Source: Pedomonas sp051304405
GTDB taxonomy: Bacteria; Pseudomonadota; Alphaproteobacteria; Sphingomonadales; Sphingomonadaceae
Assembly (NCBI RefSeq): GCF_051304405.1
Contig: NZ_JBPPGG010000003.1
Location: 248,001 to 312,000 of the forward strand
DNA: 64,000 bases
Direction of reading: 5' to 3'
Shown one piece after another: positions 53,145 through 61,136 of this stretch. Made by a program: the position numbers and the translations under genes. The notes beneath the pieces were generated by a model. That model was not told the DNA's origin. It was given only the letters and a program-made list of their open reading frames with translations, and ran no database searches. Numbering within the stretch: position 1 is the first letter of the stretch; every line of letters begins with the position of its first letter.

Positions 53145-53972
53145 TCAGGCGGGCGTCTCTCCGGTGCAGTGGGGGCAGCCGGGCTGCGTCTCGGCGTAGG
53201 GGCGGCCGCAGTCCCGGCACATGCGGTGACGGCCGGGCGCGAGGCCGTGGCCGACCGCGACGCGCTCATCGAACACGAAGCACTCGCCCTTCCAGCGGCT
53301 CTCCGTCTCTTCCACCGTCTCCAGATATTTGAGGATGCCACCCTCCAGGTGGTATACCTCGTCGAAGCCCTGGCTCTTGACGAACGCCGTCGCCTTCTCG
53401 CAGCGGATGCCGCCGGTGCAGAACATGGCGATGCGCGGCTTCCTGGCGCTGTTTTCGAACTGGCGGGAGAAGTCGCGGAACCATTCGGGGAACTGGCGGA
53501 AGGTCCGGGTTTCGGGATTGATCGCCCGCTCGAAGGTGCCGATTTCCACCTCGTAGTCGTTGCGGGTGTCGATCACCACCACGTCCTCTGCCGCGATGAG
53601 GTCGTTCCACTGCGCGGGCGGCACGTAGGTGCCCACCACCTGCGTCGGGTCGATGCCCTCGACGCCCATGGTGACGATTTCCTTCTTGAGCCGCACCTTC
53701 ATCCGCCGGAACGGCATGTCGGGGGCGCGGGAGAACTTCACCTCCAGCGCCTCGCAGCCGGGCAGCGCGCGGATCACGTCGAGCACCGCCGTGATGCCGT
53801 CGTCCGTGCCCGCGATGGTGCCATTCAGCCCCTCGGGCGCGACCAGCAGGGTGCCGCGGATGCCGTGCGCGGCGCAGGCGTCCGTCAGGCGCGTCTGGAT
53901 GGCGGGGCAGTCGTCGAACGGCGTGAACTTGTACAGCGCCGCCACGAGGATGGGCAGCGATTGGGTGGTCAT
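53145..53972 (-). CDS. trhO: tRNA uridine-34 hydroxylase (rhodanese-like)
   Basis: A 275-residue protein of the former UPF0176 family, which hydroxylates U34 of tRNA (ho5U) using oxygen. The N-terminal acylphosphatase-like domain holds GTLLVAPEGLNGTIAG, the rhodanese domain has VVVIDTRNDYEVEIGTFERA and the active Cys in IAMFCTGGIRCEKAT near residue 188. The C-terminal cysteine-rich tail (MCRDCGRP, GCPHC) resembles a zinc ribbon. The ATG at 53972 starts at the family N-terminus. Confidence 0.92.
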   Translation of the reverse strand: MTTQSLPILVAALYKFTPFDDCPAIQTRLTDACAAHGIRGTLLVAPEGLNGTIAGTDDGITAVLDVIRALPGCEALEVKFSRAPDMPFRRMKVRLKKEIVTMGVEGIDPTQVVGTYVPPAQWNDLIAAEDVVVIDTRNDYEVEIGTFERAINPETRTFRQFPEWFRDFSRQFENSARKPRIAMFCTGGIRCEKATAFVKSQGFDEVYHLEGGILKYLETVEETESRWKGECFVFDERVAVGHGLAPGRHRMCRDCGRPYAETQPGCPHCTGETPA

Positions 53973-54065
53973 GGGCAAAAGGCTCCGGCTTGGCACACTC
54001 TGTGCGGCGGCCGCAGCCATAAGCGCAGGAGGCGGCCCCTGGCAAGGGGGCCGCGCGCGCCGTCT

Positions 54066-55445
54066 CTAGAACACCGCGAACAGCACCAGCGCCACAATGA
54101 GCCCGAGGGTGGGCACGACCACGGTCAGTGCCGCCACCGGGCCGTAGGCGCGGCGGTGGGTCTCGCCGCACACGGCGCGGATGGTGGTCACCACGTAACC
54201 GTTGTGCGGCAGGCTGTCGAGCGCGCCGGAGGAGATGGCCACCACCCTGTGCAGCGCCTCCGGGTCGACGCCCATGGCCATGTAGTGCGGGGCGAGGAGC
54301 GGCAGGGCGATGGTCTGGCCGCCCGAGGCCGAGCCGGTGAGGCCGGCGATCACGGTCACGGCGATGGCGGCACCGATCAGCGGGCTGCCCGGCATGGCCA
54401 GCACCGCGTCCACCGCCGCCTGGAAGGCGGGCGAGAGCTGGGCAACCGCGCCGAAGCCCACAACCGCGCAGGTATTGGTGATGGCGACGACCGCGCCTGT
54501 CGCGCCGCGCGAGAAGGCGTCGGGCATCTGGGCGCGGCGGGAGAGACCCACCAGCAGCGCGGTCACGATCCCCGCGCCCAGCGCCGCCAGCAGGGCGTAT
54601 TTGCCAAGGGACTGGGCCGGCAGCAGCGGGCGAAGCAGGCCGGGCGCGCTCTCGGGATACTGGCAGGCGAGGAACACCCCCAGTACCGCCGCCAGCGGCA
54701 GGAGGCTCAGCAGCGGGTTCGGCAGGGTGGCGGCGTCGTGGCGGTCCGCGTCGTCCGGCCGGGCCTCGAACCGCTCGCCCCGGGCCACGGCGCGGCGCAC
54801 CATGGCGTTCAGCCACAGGTAGCCCAGCACCGCCATCAGCACGGCAACGACCAGGCTCACCTCCCACGCGGCGTAGGCGTCGGTGCCGAGGTACTGCATG
54901 GGGATCAGGTTCTGGATTTCCGGCGAGCCCGCCGAGGTCATGGTGAAGGTCACCGAGCCGAAGGTCATCGCCCCGGGGATGAACCGGCGCGGCAGGTCCG
55001 CCTCGCGAAACAGGTGCACCGCCAGCGCATAGACGGAGAAGGCGACGATAAACACGCTGACGCCGCCATAGGTCAGCAGGGCGCAGGCAGCGACCACCGC
55101 CAGCACCGCGTGGCGGATGCCGATCTTGCGGATGGTCCAGTGGGCAACGCTCGCCGCCGCGCCGGACGCGCCCATCACCTCGCCGAAGATCGCCCCCATC
55201 AGGAACATGAAGAACCAGTCGCGGAAGAAGCTGGTGAAGCCGTCCGTATAGGCGCCGACGAAGTTCGCCGCCGCGCCTCCGGCCGCGTCCGTGGCGACCG
55301 GCAGCCAGGCGAGGCCGCTGGTGCCCGCGACGATAGCCGCGCACACGGGCGCGGCGATGAGGATGTTGAGGCCGCGCACCGTCAGCCAGATCAGAAGACC
55401 CAGGCCAGCGACCAGACCCACCGTGCTCAGAAGCGACAAGCTCAT
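54066..55445 (-). CDS. GntP-family permease
   Basis: A 459-residue protein with about twelve membrane helices. LLTYGGVSVFIVAFSVYALA and MTSAGSPEIQNLIPMQYLGTDAYAAWEVS are characteristic of the GntP/D-3-hydroxybutyrate permease branch, as is GSASGGQTIALPLLAPHY and SGALDSLPHNGYVVTTI. Substrate likely gluconate, hydroxybutyrate or another small hydroxy acid; the SLPHNG loop favours the hydroxybutyrate type. Single gene. Confidence 0.85.
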   Translation of the reverse strand: MSLSLLSTVGLVAGLGLLIWLTVRGLNILIAAPVCAAIVAGTSGLAWLPVATDAAGGAAANFVGAYTDGFTSFFRDWFFMFLMGAIFGEVMGASGAAASVAHWTIRKIGIRHAVLAVVAACALLTYGGVSVFIVAFSVYALAVHLFREADLPRRFIPGAMTFGSVTFTMTSAGSPEIQNLIPMQYLGTDAYAAWEVSLVVAVLMAVLGYLWLNAMVRRAVARGERFEARPDDADRHDAATLPNPLLSLLPLAAVLGVFLACQYPESAPGLLRPLLPAQSLGKYALLAALGAGIVTALLVGLSRRAQMPDAFSRGATGAVVAITNTCAVVGFGAVAQLSPAFQAAVDAVLAMPGSPLIGAAIAVTVIAGLTGSASGGQTIALPLLAPHYMAMGVDPEALHRVVAISSGALDSLPHNGYVVTTIRAVCGETHRRAYGPVAALTVVVPTLGLIVALVLFAVF

Positions 55446-55449
55446 AACT

Positions 55450-55517
55450 CCCCCGTCATTTCATGGCGGCGGCAGACTGTAAACCTGTCGTTCGTCGGAG
55501 GGTCGAGGCGCTTCCGC
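55450..55517 (+). other. tRNA-Tyr-like fragment, probably degenerate
   Basis: TGGCGGCGGCAGACTGTAAA and the following CCTGTCGTTCG closely resemble the D-loop end, anticodon stem-loop (CAG-ACTGTAAAC-CTG, anticodon GTA) and variable arm of a tyrosine tRNA. GGAGGGTCGAGGC is a corrupted T arm. The 5' acceptor half is not recoverable and no CCA-proximal stem closes, so this is not a functional gene. It may be a relic of an integration at a tRNA gene beside the PIN toxin pair. Confidence 0.35.
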
Positions 55518-55619
55518 CCTTCTGCAAATCACCCCCCGCTGGTCCCCCGCCTTTTTATGTTTTACGCACATGTGCCCGGGTTCTGCGCCCCAGCCGCCCG
55601 GTTTGTCTATTTTTCCCGG

Positions 55620-56210
55620 CTACAGCGAAAGAACATAAGGCCTCAGCGCGTTCACCGTCTCCATTAATCCGCTTGCCTCCATGTCGACCAGCAAAGCCTC
55701 GGCTGACTTTTCGGGCTTCTGGAAACGCTCGCGCATTTTTCTGATGACTGCGACGGCCCGGCCGGGATTGAGCGCAATCGTGTCTGCCAGGAAGTCATCG
55801 GCACAGCGCGCCTCCAGATTGAACGGTGCAAGCACCTCCGCCGGAAAATCCTTCAGATTGTCCGTGACGATCACCGCCGCCTGGGTCTTGATCGCAGCGG
55901 CAAGGACGTGCGCATCCCCGGGATCGGGCAGGCAGACCGCCGCCGGCATGAAGGCCTCATACCCGCTCACCAGGGCATCCTCGAAGGCCTGTTCCATCCG
56001 GTAGCGCTGGAGGCGGGCCTTTCCTTCGGGATCCTCCAGGCCCCTGGCGGCAAACAGACCGGCGATCGCCCGCTCCGTTTCGTCGAGCACGTCTGCCGAC
56101 CATCGTATTCTGAAGAATTCCGCCTCGGCCAGGGTCAGCAGCAGATTCCGCTTCAGGACTCCGGCGAGGCAACAGGCATCCACGAAAGCGGTGTAGCGGT
56201 TGGCGAACAA
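55620..56210 (-). CDS. PIN-domain toxin (VapC-like ribonuclease)
   Basis: A 196-residue PIN protein. The acidic residues of the nuclease site are Asp in AFVDACCLAG (residue 11), Glu in SADVLDETERA (about residue 45), and Asp pairs in LPDPGDAHVLAAAI (about 100) and VTDNLKDFP (about 118). The chain is longer than a minimal VapC. The start is a TTG at 56210, two bases after the antitoxin stop, so translation is coupled. Confidence 0.84.
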   Translation of the reverse strand: MFANRYTAFVDACCLAGVLKRNLLLTLAEAEFFRIRWSADVLDETERAIAGLFAARGLEDPEGKARLQRYRMEQAFEDALVSGYEAFMPAAVCLPDPGDAHVLAAAIKTQAAVIVTDNLKDFPAEVLAPFNLEARCADDFLADTIALNPGRAVAVIRKMRERFQKPEKSAEALLVDMEASGLMETVNALRPYVLSL

Positions 56211-56212
56211 GG

Positions 56213-56668
56213 TCAGAGCAGCTCGCCGTCCAGGGCCGCCAGCTCCGACAGGGCATTGCTGCGCCGTTCGTCGCGCCGCCGCTTGTATTCGAAGAGATCG
56301 GATGCCTTGATCCGGCGATGCCTGCCCACCCGTGTGAAGGGAATCTCGCCCTTCTCCAGCAACGCCACCAGAAACGGCCGGGAGACATTCAGAATGTCCG
56401 CCGCCTGCTGGGTCGTCAGCTCCTGCGTGACCGGCACGAGCGTGACCGCGTCACCCCGGCTGATATGCCGCAACAGCTCCATGAGAAGATGGGACAGACC
56501 CGGCGTCAGCGTGATCTCCACCGGAGCCTTCGCGTCGTTCAGAACCTTGAGCTTGGCCGCGCCAGCGGCATTGGTCGCCAGAATCTGACGCAGCTGATCC
56601 GCTGCCTGCCGGTCCGTGGCATCCGGCAGGCCCGCGCTAACCTTCTCGGCGTAGGCGGGCAACGTCAT
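56213..56668 (-). CDS. Antitoxin with excisionase-type HTH
   Basis: A 151-residue protein. The C-terminal half contains ELTTQQAADILNVSRPFLVA and EKGEIPFTRVGRHRRIKASD, a MerR/excisionase-type DNA-binding fold found in antitoxins partnered with PIN toxins. The N-terminal half is helical and would bind the toxin. AGGAGG lies 6 bases before the ATG. Upstream is a TATAAT box with repeated ATTCGAAA words. Confidence 0.82.
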   Translation of the reverse strand: MTLPAYAEKVSAGLPDATDRQAADQLRQILATNAAGAAKLKVLNDAKAPVEITLTPGLSHLLMELLRHISRGDAVTLVPVTQELTTQQAADILNVSRPFLVALLEKGEIPFTRVGRHRRIKASDLFEYKRRRDERRSNALSELAALDGELL

Positions 56669-56694
56669 GGCGTCCTCCTGATCTCTCAGGGCCG

Positions 56695-56749
56695 ATTATA
56701 GCAAGACTGCACTAAACGCAACATTCGAAATAAACGAAATATTCGAAAG
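56695..56749 (-). promoter_or_regulatory. Promoter and operator of the PIN toxin-antitoxin operon
   Basis: TATAAT (minus strand, 56695-56700) with TTGCGT 15 bases upstream (56716-56721), followed by two ATTCGAAA words at 56723 and 56741, 18 bases apart, with ACGAAAT between. The repeats are the likely antitoxin operator. Confidence 0.55.
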
Positions 56750-56825
56750 TTGGTTCCCCGCTTGCCCGTCACCCGCATGCCATCGCGCCATGCGGGGCCC
56801 GGCCGGGGGCTAGGTGCGCGGGGCG

Positions 56826-57254
56826 TCAGGCGCGGGGCGCGCCGGCGCCCCCGTCGTTGGTGCGCAGGCGGCGCGCCAGTTCCTCCGAGCCCGCCTCGGC
56901 GGCCTTGTTCACATACTGGGACGCGACGATCCAGCCCTTCAGCGGGCGCAGCGTGGCAACGCAGCTGCCCAGAATCAGCGGCCCGGAGGTGAGCAGATGC
57001 ACCCACCAGCCGGGCGCGTAGGTCATCTCCAGCCAGATGGCGAAGCCCACCAGCGGGAAGGACGCAATCGTCATGGCGAAAAACGCGGGTCCGTCGTCCG
57101 GCGAAGCGAAGCTGAAGTCCAGGCCGCACACGTCGCAGCGCCTGGCGAGCTTCAGCCAGCTGGCGAACAGATGCCCCTTCCCGCAATGGGGACACCGGCC
57201 GCGCCAACCCGTCTTGAGGATCCAGTTCAGCTTCTGCTTGCCCTCGAGCTCCAT
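56826..57254 (-). CDS. DUF983 membrane protein
   Basis: A 142-residue protein. A zinc-ribbon-like N-terminus holds CPHCGKGHLF near residue 23 and CDVCGLDFSF near 41, followed by two membrane helices (FFAMTIASFPLVGFAIWLE and VHLLTSGPLILGSC). This is the layout of DUF983 proteins, which in alphaproteobacteria often lie near cytochrome oxidase genes, although the cco locus is far away here. Function unknown. The ATG at 57254 is used; a TTG at 57260 is possible. Confidence 0.85.
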   Translation of the reverse strand: MELEGKQKLNWILKTGWRGRCPHCGKGHLFASWLKLARRCDVCGLDFSFASPDDGPAFFAMTIASFPLVGFAIWLEMTYAPGWWVHLLTSGPLILGSCVATLRPLKGWIVASQYVNKAAEAGSEELARRLRTNDGGAGAPRA

Positions 57255-57566
57255 GATCAACTGCCTTCATGCCAAGTTTGAGGGCAATGTAGGCCTTTAT
57301 GAGCGCAATAACATGGACCGTAGTGACGCACCATCGCCAGACGGCCGCCGCCAACCGCTCTCCGCAAGCCCCTGAAACGGTTGCGATAGACATAACGGAC
57401 AGCGCCGCCGCCATGACCCCCTCCCCCGGTGCGGCCTGACGGCCGTCGTTTTCTCTGGAGAGCAGGGTAATAGCAGACGCCGCACCCCGTCAATAGGCAA
57501 AAACCTTTTCTCGGCAGGAACGGGACGCTTCCCGCCCCGCCCTGCCTGCCCTCCCTTGTCCCGGGC
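57255..57566. other. 312-base gap, no gene seen
   Basis: Lies between the DUF983 gene and the 3' end of the Old Yellow Enzyme gene, both on the minus strand. I found no gene, hairpin with T-run or repeated site. A minus-strand frame here has some hydrophobic residues but continues only as a shadow of DUF983. Confidence 0.5.
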
Positions 57567-58724
57567 TTAATCCGCGGCGTTGACGGCTTGCGCCTCCGCC
57601 CGCACGAGGCTGCGCTCGCGGTTGCGCAGCCAGTGGCCGGTCTGCACGGGCCAGGCGCTGAAGTCCGTGCGGTCGCCGCCCAGCGCGCGGAAGGCATGGT
57701 GCGGCCACGCCGCATCGTAGAGCGCCTCGCGGGCAATCGCCACCAGATCCGCCCGGCCCTCCGCCACCACCGCTTCGGCCAGCTGCGGCTCGGTGATCAT
57801 GCCCACCGCCATGGTGGCGATCTCCGCCTCTTTGCGCACCCGCTCGGCAAACGGCACCTGGAAGCCGGGGCCGGCCTTGATCGCCCCCGGCGGCACGGCC
57901 ATGCCGCCCGAGGAGCAGTCGATCACGTCAACCCCGAGCGCCTTCGCCCGGGCGGCGAAGGCCACCGTGTCCTCGAGGGTCCAGCCGTTCTCCACCCAGT
58001 CGGTGGCGGAGACGCGCACGAACAGCGGCTTGTCCTCCGGCCAGGCGGCCCGCACCGTCTCGATCACCTCCAGCGGGAACCGCATGCGGTTGGCGAGCGA
58101 GCCGCCGTAGTCATCGTCGCGCTGGTTGGAGAGCGGCGAGAGGAATTCGTGCAGCAGATAGCCGTGGGCGGCGTGGATCTCGACGATATCGAAGCCTGCC
58201 GCCAGCGCCCGCCGGGTCGCCTGCCGCCAGGAGTCGAGATGGTTGCGCAGGTCATCCACGGTCAGCGCCGCCGGGGTCGGCCACCCCTCGGTGTGGGGAA
58301 TGGCGCTGGGGGCGACCACTTGCCAGGCCTTGTCGCCGCGCACCTTTTCATCCTCGGGCGTCAGCGGCAGATCCCCATGCCAGGGCCGCTGGCAGGAGGC
58401 CTTGCGTCCCGCATGGCCCAGCTGGATGCCGGGCACGCTGCCGTTCTCCCGCAGGAAGCGGGCGATGCGCGCCAGCGGCTCGATCTGGGCGTCGTCCCAC
58501 AGGCCCACGTCTCCCGGCGTGATGCGCCCTTCCGGCCGCACCGCCGTTGCCTCCGCGATCACGATGCCGAAGCCGCCCAACGCAAACCGCCCCAGATGCA
58601 CCAGATGCCATTCGTTGGCGAAACCGTCGATGGCCGAATACTGGCACATGGGTGAGACCACCAGCCGGTTGCGGCTCTCGATGCCGCGAAGCTGAATCGG
58701 GCTGAACAGCTTGAACGAAGACAT
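57567..58724 (-). CDS. NADH:flavin oxidoreductase, Old Yellow Enzyme (YqjM/NamA type)
   Basis: A 385-residue FMN enzyme that reduces activated C=C bonds. The YqjM-class Cys lies in VVSPMCQYSA near residue 26, the substrate His pair in IQLGHAGRKAS is partly present, and FDIVEIHAAHGYLLHEFLSP with NQRDDDYGGSLANR near residue 200 forms the FMN site. VGMITEP and DLVAIAREAL complete the barrel. The ATG at 58724 gives the family start; the frame continues upstream to 58865 without matching the family. Confidence 0.88.
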   Translation of the reverse strand: MSSFKLFSPIQLRGIESRNRLVVSPMCQYSAIDGFANEWHLVHLGRFALGGFGIVIAEATAVRPEGRITPGDVGLWDDAQIEPLARIARFLRENGSVPGIQLGHAGRKASCQRPWHGDLPLTPEDEKVRGDKAWQVVAPSAIPHTEGWPTPAALTVDDLRNHLDSWRQATRRALAAGFDIVEIHAAHGYLLHEFLSPLSNQRDDDYGGSLANRMRFPLEVIETVRAAWPEDKPLFVRVSATDWVENGWTLEDTVAFAARAKALGVDVIDCSSGGMAVPPGAIKAGPGFQVPFAERVRKEAEIATMAVGMITEPQLAEAVVAEGRADLVAIAREALYDAAWPHHAFRALGGDRTDFSAWPVQTGHWLRNRERSLVRAEAQAVNAAD

Positions 58725-58895
58725 GACGCTGCCACTCCTGTGAAATCGGGTTGCACGAAACTCAGGTTGCACAAGGTACGGTCGGCGGAACGCCTTGCGA
58801 CAGTCCGCCAGGCACGCGTTGCCCGGAAAAATTAACAGCGTCCCCCGCTCCCGAATATCCGCCATTGTGGAAACGGAGGGTTCACACCCGCGCGC

Positions 58896-60224
58896 CTATA
58901 CCGCCGCCAGTCCGCGCACCTCCGCCAGCGCCCGGTCGATGTCCGCAGGGCTGTTGTAGAGGCACGGCGTGAGCCGCACGTGCCGGGTGGCGTAGGGCGC
59001 AACCGACGCGACGATGCGGCGCTGGCGCAGCCTGTCCGCCGCCGCGTCCGCCGACAGTCCCGCCACGTCGAACGAGACGATACCCGCCGAAAGCTCCGGC
59101 CGCCGCGGCGTGTGCAGCGTGATATGGCGCATGCGGGCCAGCCCTTCCTTCAGCTGGGCCGCCAGCTCTTCGGTGCGGGCCTGAATGCGCTGCGGGCCGA
59201 TGCTTTCGTGAAAGGCAAAGGCCACGGCCAGCGCCCACTGGTGCTCATAGGGCTTGAAACCGCCCGGCGTCAGGCGCGGGCCGCTGGCAACCCCTTGCGG
59301 CTCGCGCCCCGCAATCCATGCCGACCAGCTCTCCCCGTCGATGAAGCTGGGGATGGTGGGGCGCAGGGCGGCCCAGCCGCGCGGGCTGGCAATGACGATG
59401 CCGGTGCCGCGCGGGCCGAACAGCCACTTGTGGCACCCGGCCATGAAGAAATCGCACCCCAGGCTGCCGAACATCTGGTTCTGGTTGCCGAAGCCATGGA
59501 CGCCGTCCAGCCCGAACAGCACCTGGCTCCCGGGCGGGCGGCTGGCGTTGATCCGCGCCAGCCCGTCGGCAATCCCGCGCACCGGGATTTTCAGGCCGGT
59601 GCTGGAGTGCACCCAGGTGAGCGCGACCACCCGCGTCTCGGGGCGCACCTCCCGCAGCACCCGGTCCGCCAGCATGTCCGGGGAGACCTGCCGGATGTCC
59701 TCGAACAGCGCGATCCGGCGCACCCGCGCCCCGCTGCGCGCCGCCGCCAGCCGCAGGGATTCGTGGGTCACGTAATAGTCCTGATCCGTCGTCAGCACCT
59801 CCTCGCCCGGGCGCAGCATCAGGCCGTGGTAGACCATCGCCACGCCCATGGTGGTGCTGTCGGTCAGCGCAATGTCCCTCGGGTCCACGCCCATGTAGCG
59901 CCCGGCCGCCGCCAGGGCTTCGCCGCGCAGGCGGCCGTTGTTGTCCTCAAGAAAGGAGGCGGGGCGGGCGTCCAGTTCGCGGCGGAAGGCCTCGATCGCC
60001 CGCCGCACCGGCTCCGGGTGGGCGGCAATCAGCATGGCGCTGAGGTGCACCTCGTCGGGGCTCAGCGGGAACTGCCGGCGGATCCCGGCCCAGTAGGCCT
60101 CCCACGCCGCCCGGGCGTCTCCGGCAACCGCCGCTCCCTCGCCCTGCCCGCAGGAAACACCTATAGACCCCGCACCCAGCGCACACGCTGTGCGGGCAAG
60201 AACCGTCCGTCTGTCCAGATCCAT
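58896..60224 (-). CDS. Exported class V aminotransferase-like PLP protein
   Basis: A 442-residue protein beginning MDLDRRTVLARTACALGAGS with a Tat-type RR and hydrophobic segment, then ISCGQG, which may be a lipobox-like site. The catalytic part matches isopenicillin-N epimerase/cysteine desulfurase-like enzymes: LTDSTTMGVAMVYHGLML, VVALTWVHSSTGLKIPV, LFGLDGVHGFG and the PLP lysine in FFMAGCHKWLFGPRGTG near residue 260. Export of a PLP enzyme through Tat is uncommon but known. The ATG at 60224 is preferred over 60239. Substrate unknown. Confidence 0.82.
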   Translation of the reverse strand: MDLDRRTVLARTACALGAGSIGVSCGQGEGAAVAGDARAAWEAYWAGIRRQFPLSPDEVHLSAMLIAAHPEPVRRAIEAFRRELDARPASFLEDNNGRLRGEALAAAGRYMGVDPRDIALTDSTTMGVAMVYHGLMLRPGEEVLTTDQDYYVTHESLRLAAARSGARVRRIALFEDIRQVSPDMLADRVLREVRPETRVVALTWVHSSTGLKIPVRGIADGLARINASRPPGSQVLFGLDGVHGFGNQNQMFGSLGCDFFMAGCHKWLFGPRGTGIVIASPRGWAALRPTIPSFIDGESWSAWIAGREPQGVASGPRLTPGGFKPYEHQWALAVAFAFHESIGPQRIQARTEELAAQLKEGLARMRHITLHTPRRPELSAGIVSFDVAGLSADAAADRLRQRRIVASVAPYATRHVRLTPCLYNSPADIDRALAEVRGLAAV

Positions 60225-60317
60225 GCCGCTGTCCCGCACCTGCCCCGGCCACGCCCCGGCGCGGCCGCCTCCAGGGAGGCAACGCCCGAAAGCGGCCCCC
60301 GTTCAGAACGCCCCCTG

Positions 60318-61133
60318 TCAGGGGCGAACCGGTGGCGGCCCCGGTTGTGGCGGGACTTGCGGTTGCGGCGGGATCCCGCCCGCCTGCCCGCCGCCGAGGA
60401 TGTTCTTGAACAGGCTGAACGGCAGCGGAAACACGATGGTCGAGCTTTTCTCCGTGGCGATATCCTGCAAGGTCGAGAGGTAGCGCAGCTGCATGGCCTC
60501 CGGCACCACCGACAGCAGGTTGGCTGCGTCCACCAGCTTGCGCGCGGCCTGCTCCTCTGCCTCGGCGCTGATGATGCGGGCGCGCCGGGCCCGCTCGGCC
60601 TCCGCCTGCCGGGCGATGGCGCGCACCATGCTCTCGTCGATGTCCACGTGCTTGATTTCCACGTTGGTCACCTTGATGCCCCACGCATCGGTCTGGCTGT
60701 CGAGGATTTCCTGGATATCCCGGTTGAGCTTGTCCCGTTCGGCCAGCATCTCGTCCAGCTCGTGCTTGCCCAGTACCGACCGCAGGGTGGTCTGGGCAAG
60801 CTGGCTGGTCGCCATCATGAAATTCTCCACCTGGATGATGGCCCGGTCCGCGTCCACCACCCGGAAGTAGATAACCGCGTTCACCTTCACCGAGACGTTG
60901 TCCCGCGAGATCACGTCCTGGCTCGGCACGTCCAGCACCAGCATCCGCAGGTCCACCCGCACCATCTGCTGGACGATGGGGACGAGCAGGATCAGCCCCG
61001 GGCCCCTCACGCCAGAGAAGCGCCCCAGCGTGAACACCACGGCCCGCTCGTATTCCCGGAGAATGCGGATGGCGGACGACAGAACGAACAGCACCAGCAA
61101 GACCAGAAAACCGTAAGACACGATGGAATACAT
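60318..61133 (-). CDS. Slipin/stomatin-like SPFH protein
   Basis: A 271-residue protein with one N-terminal helix (FLVLLVLFVLSSAIRIL), then the SPFH domain: EYERAVVFTLGRFSGVRGPG, VPSQDVISRDNVSVKVNAVI and KHELDEMLAERDKLNRDIQE. A coiled helix (IARQAEAERARRARIISAEA) and a Pro-rich tail follow. Slipins assemble as membrane scaffolds and are paired with NfeD proteases, as here, with nfeD ending 3 bases before. Downstream is the class V aminotransferase gene after 93 bases. Confidence 0.92.
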   Translation of the reverse strand: MYSIVSYGFLVLLVLFVLSSAIRILREYERAVVFTLGRFSGVRGPGLILLVPIVQQMVRVDLRMLVLDVPSQDVISRDNVSVKVNAVIYFRVVDADRAIIQVENFMMATSQLAQTTLRSVLGKHELDEMLAERDKLNRDIQEILDSQTDAWGIKVTNVEIKHVDIDESMVRAIARQAEAERARRARIISAEAEEQAARKLVDAANLLSVVPEAMQLRYLSTLQDIATEKSSTIVFPLPFSLFKNILGGGQAGGIPPQPQVPPQPGPPPVRP

Positions 61134-61136
61134 GGC

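Noticed and set aside
57255..57414. A possible small hydrophobic protein starting MAAALSVMSIATVSGACGER before DUF983
   Set aside because: It has no ribosome site, continues as a shadow of the DUF983 gene and has no family resemblance.
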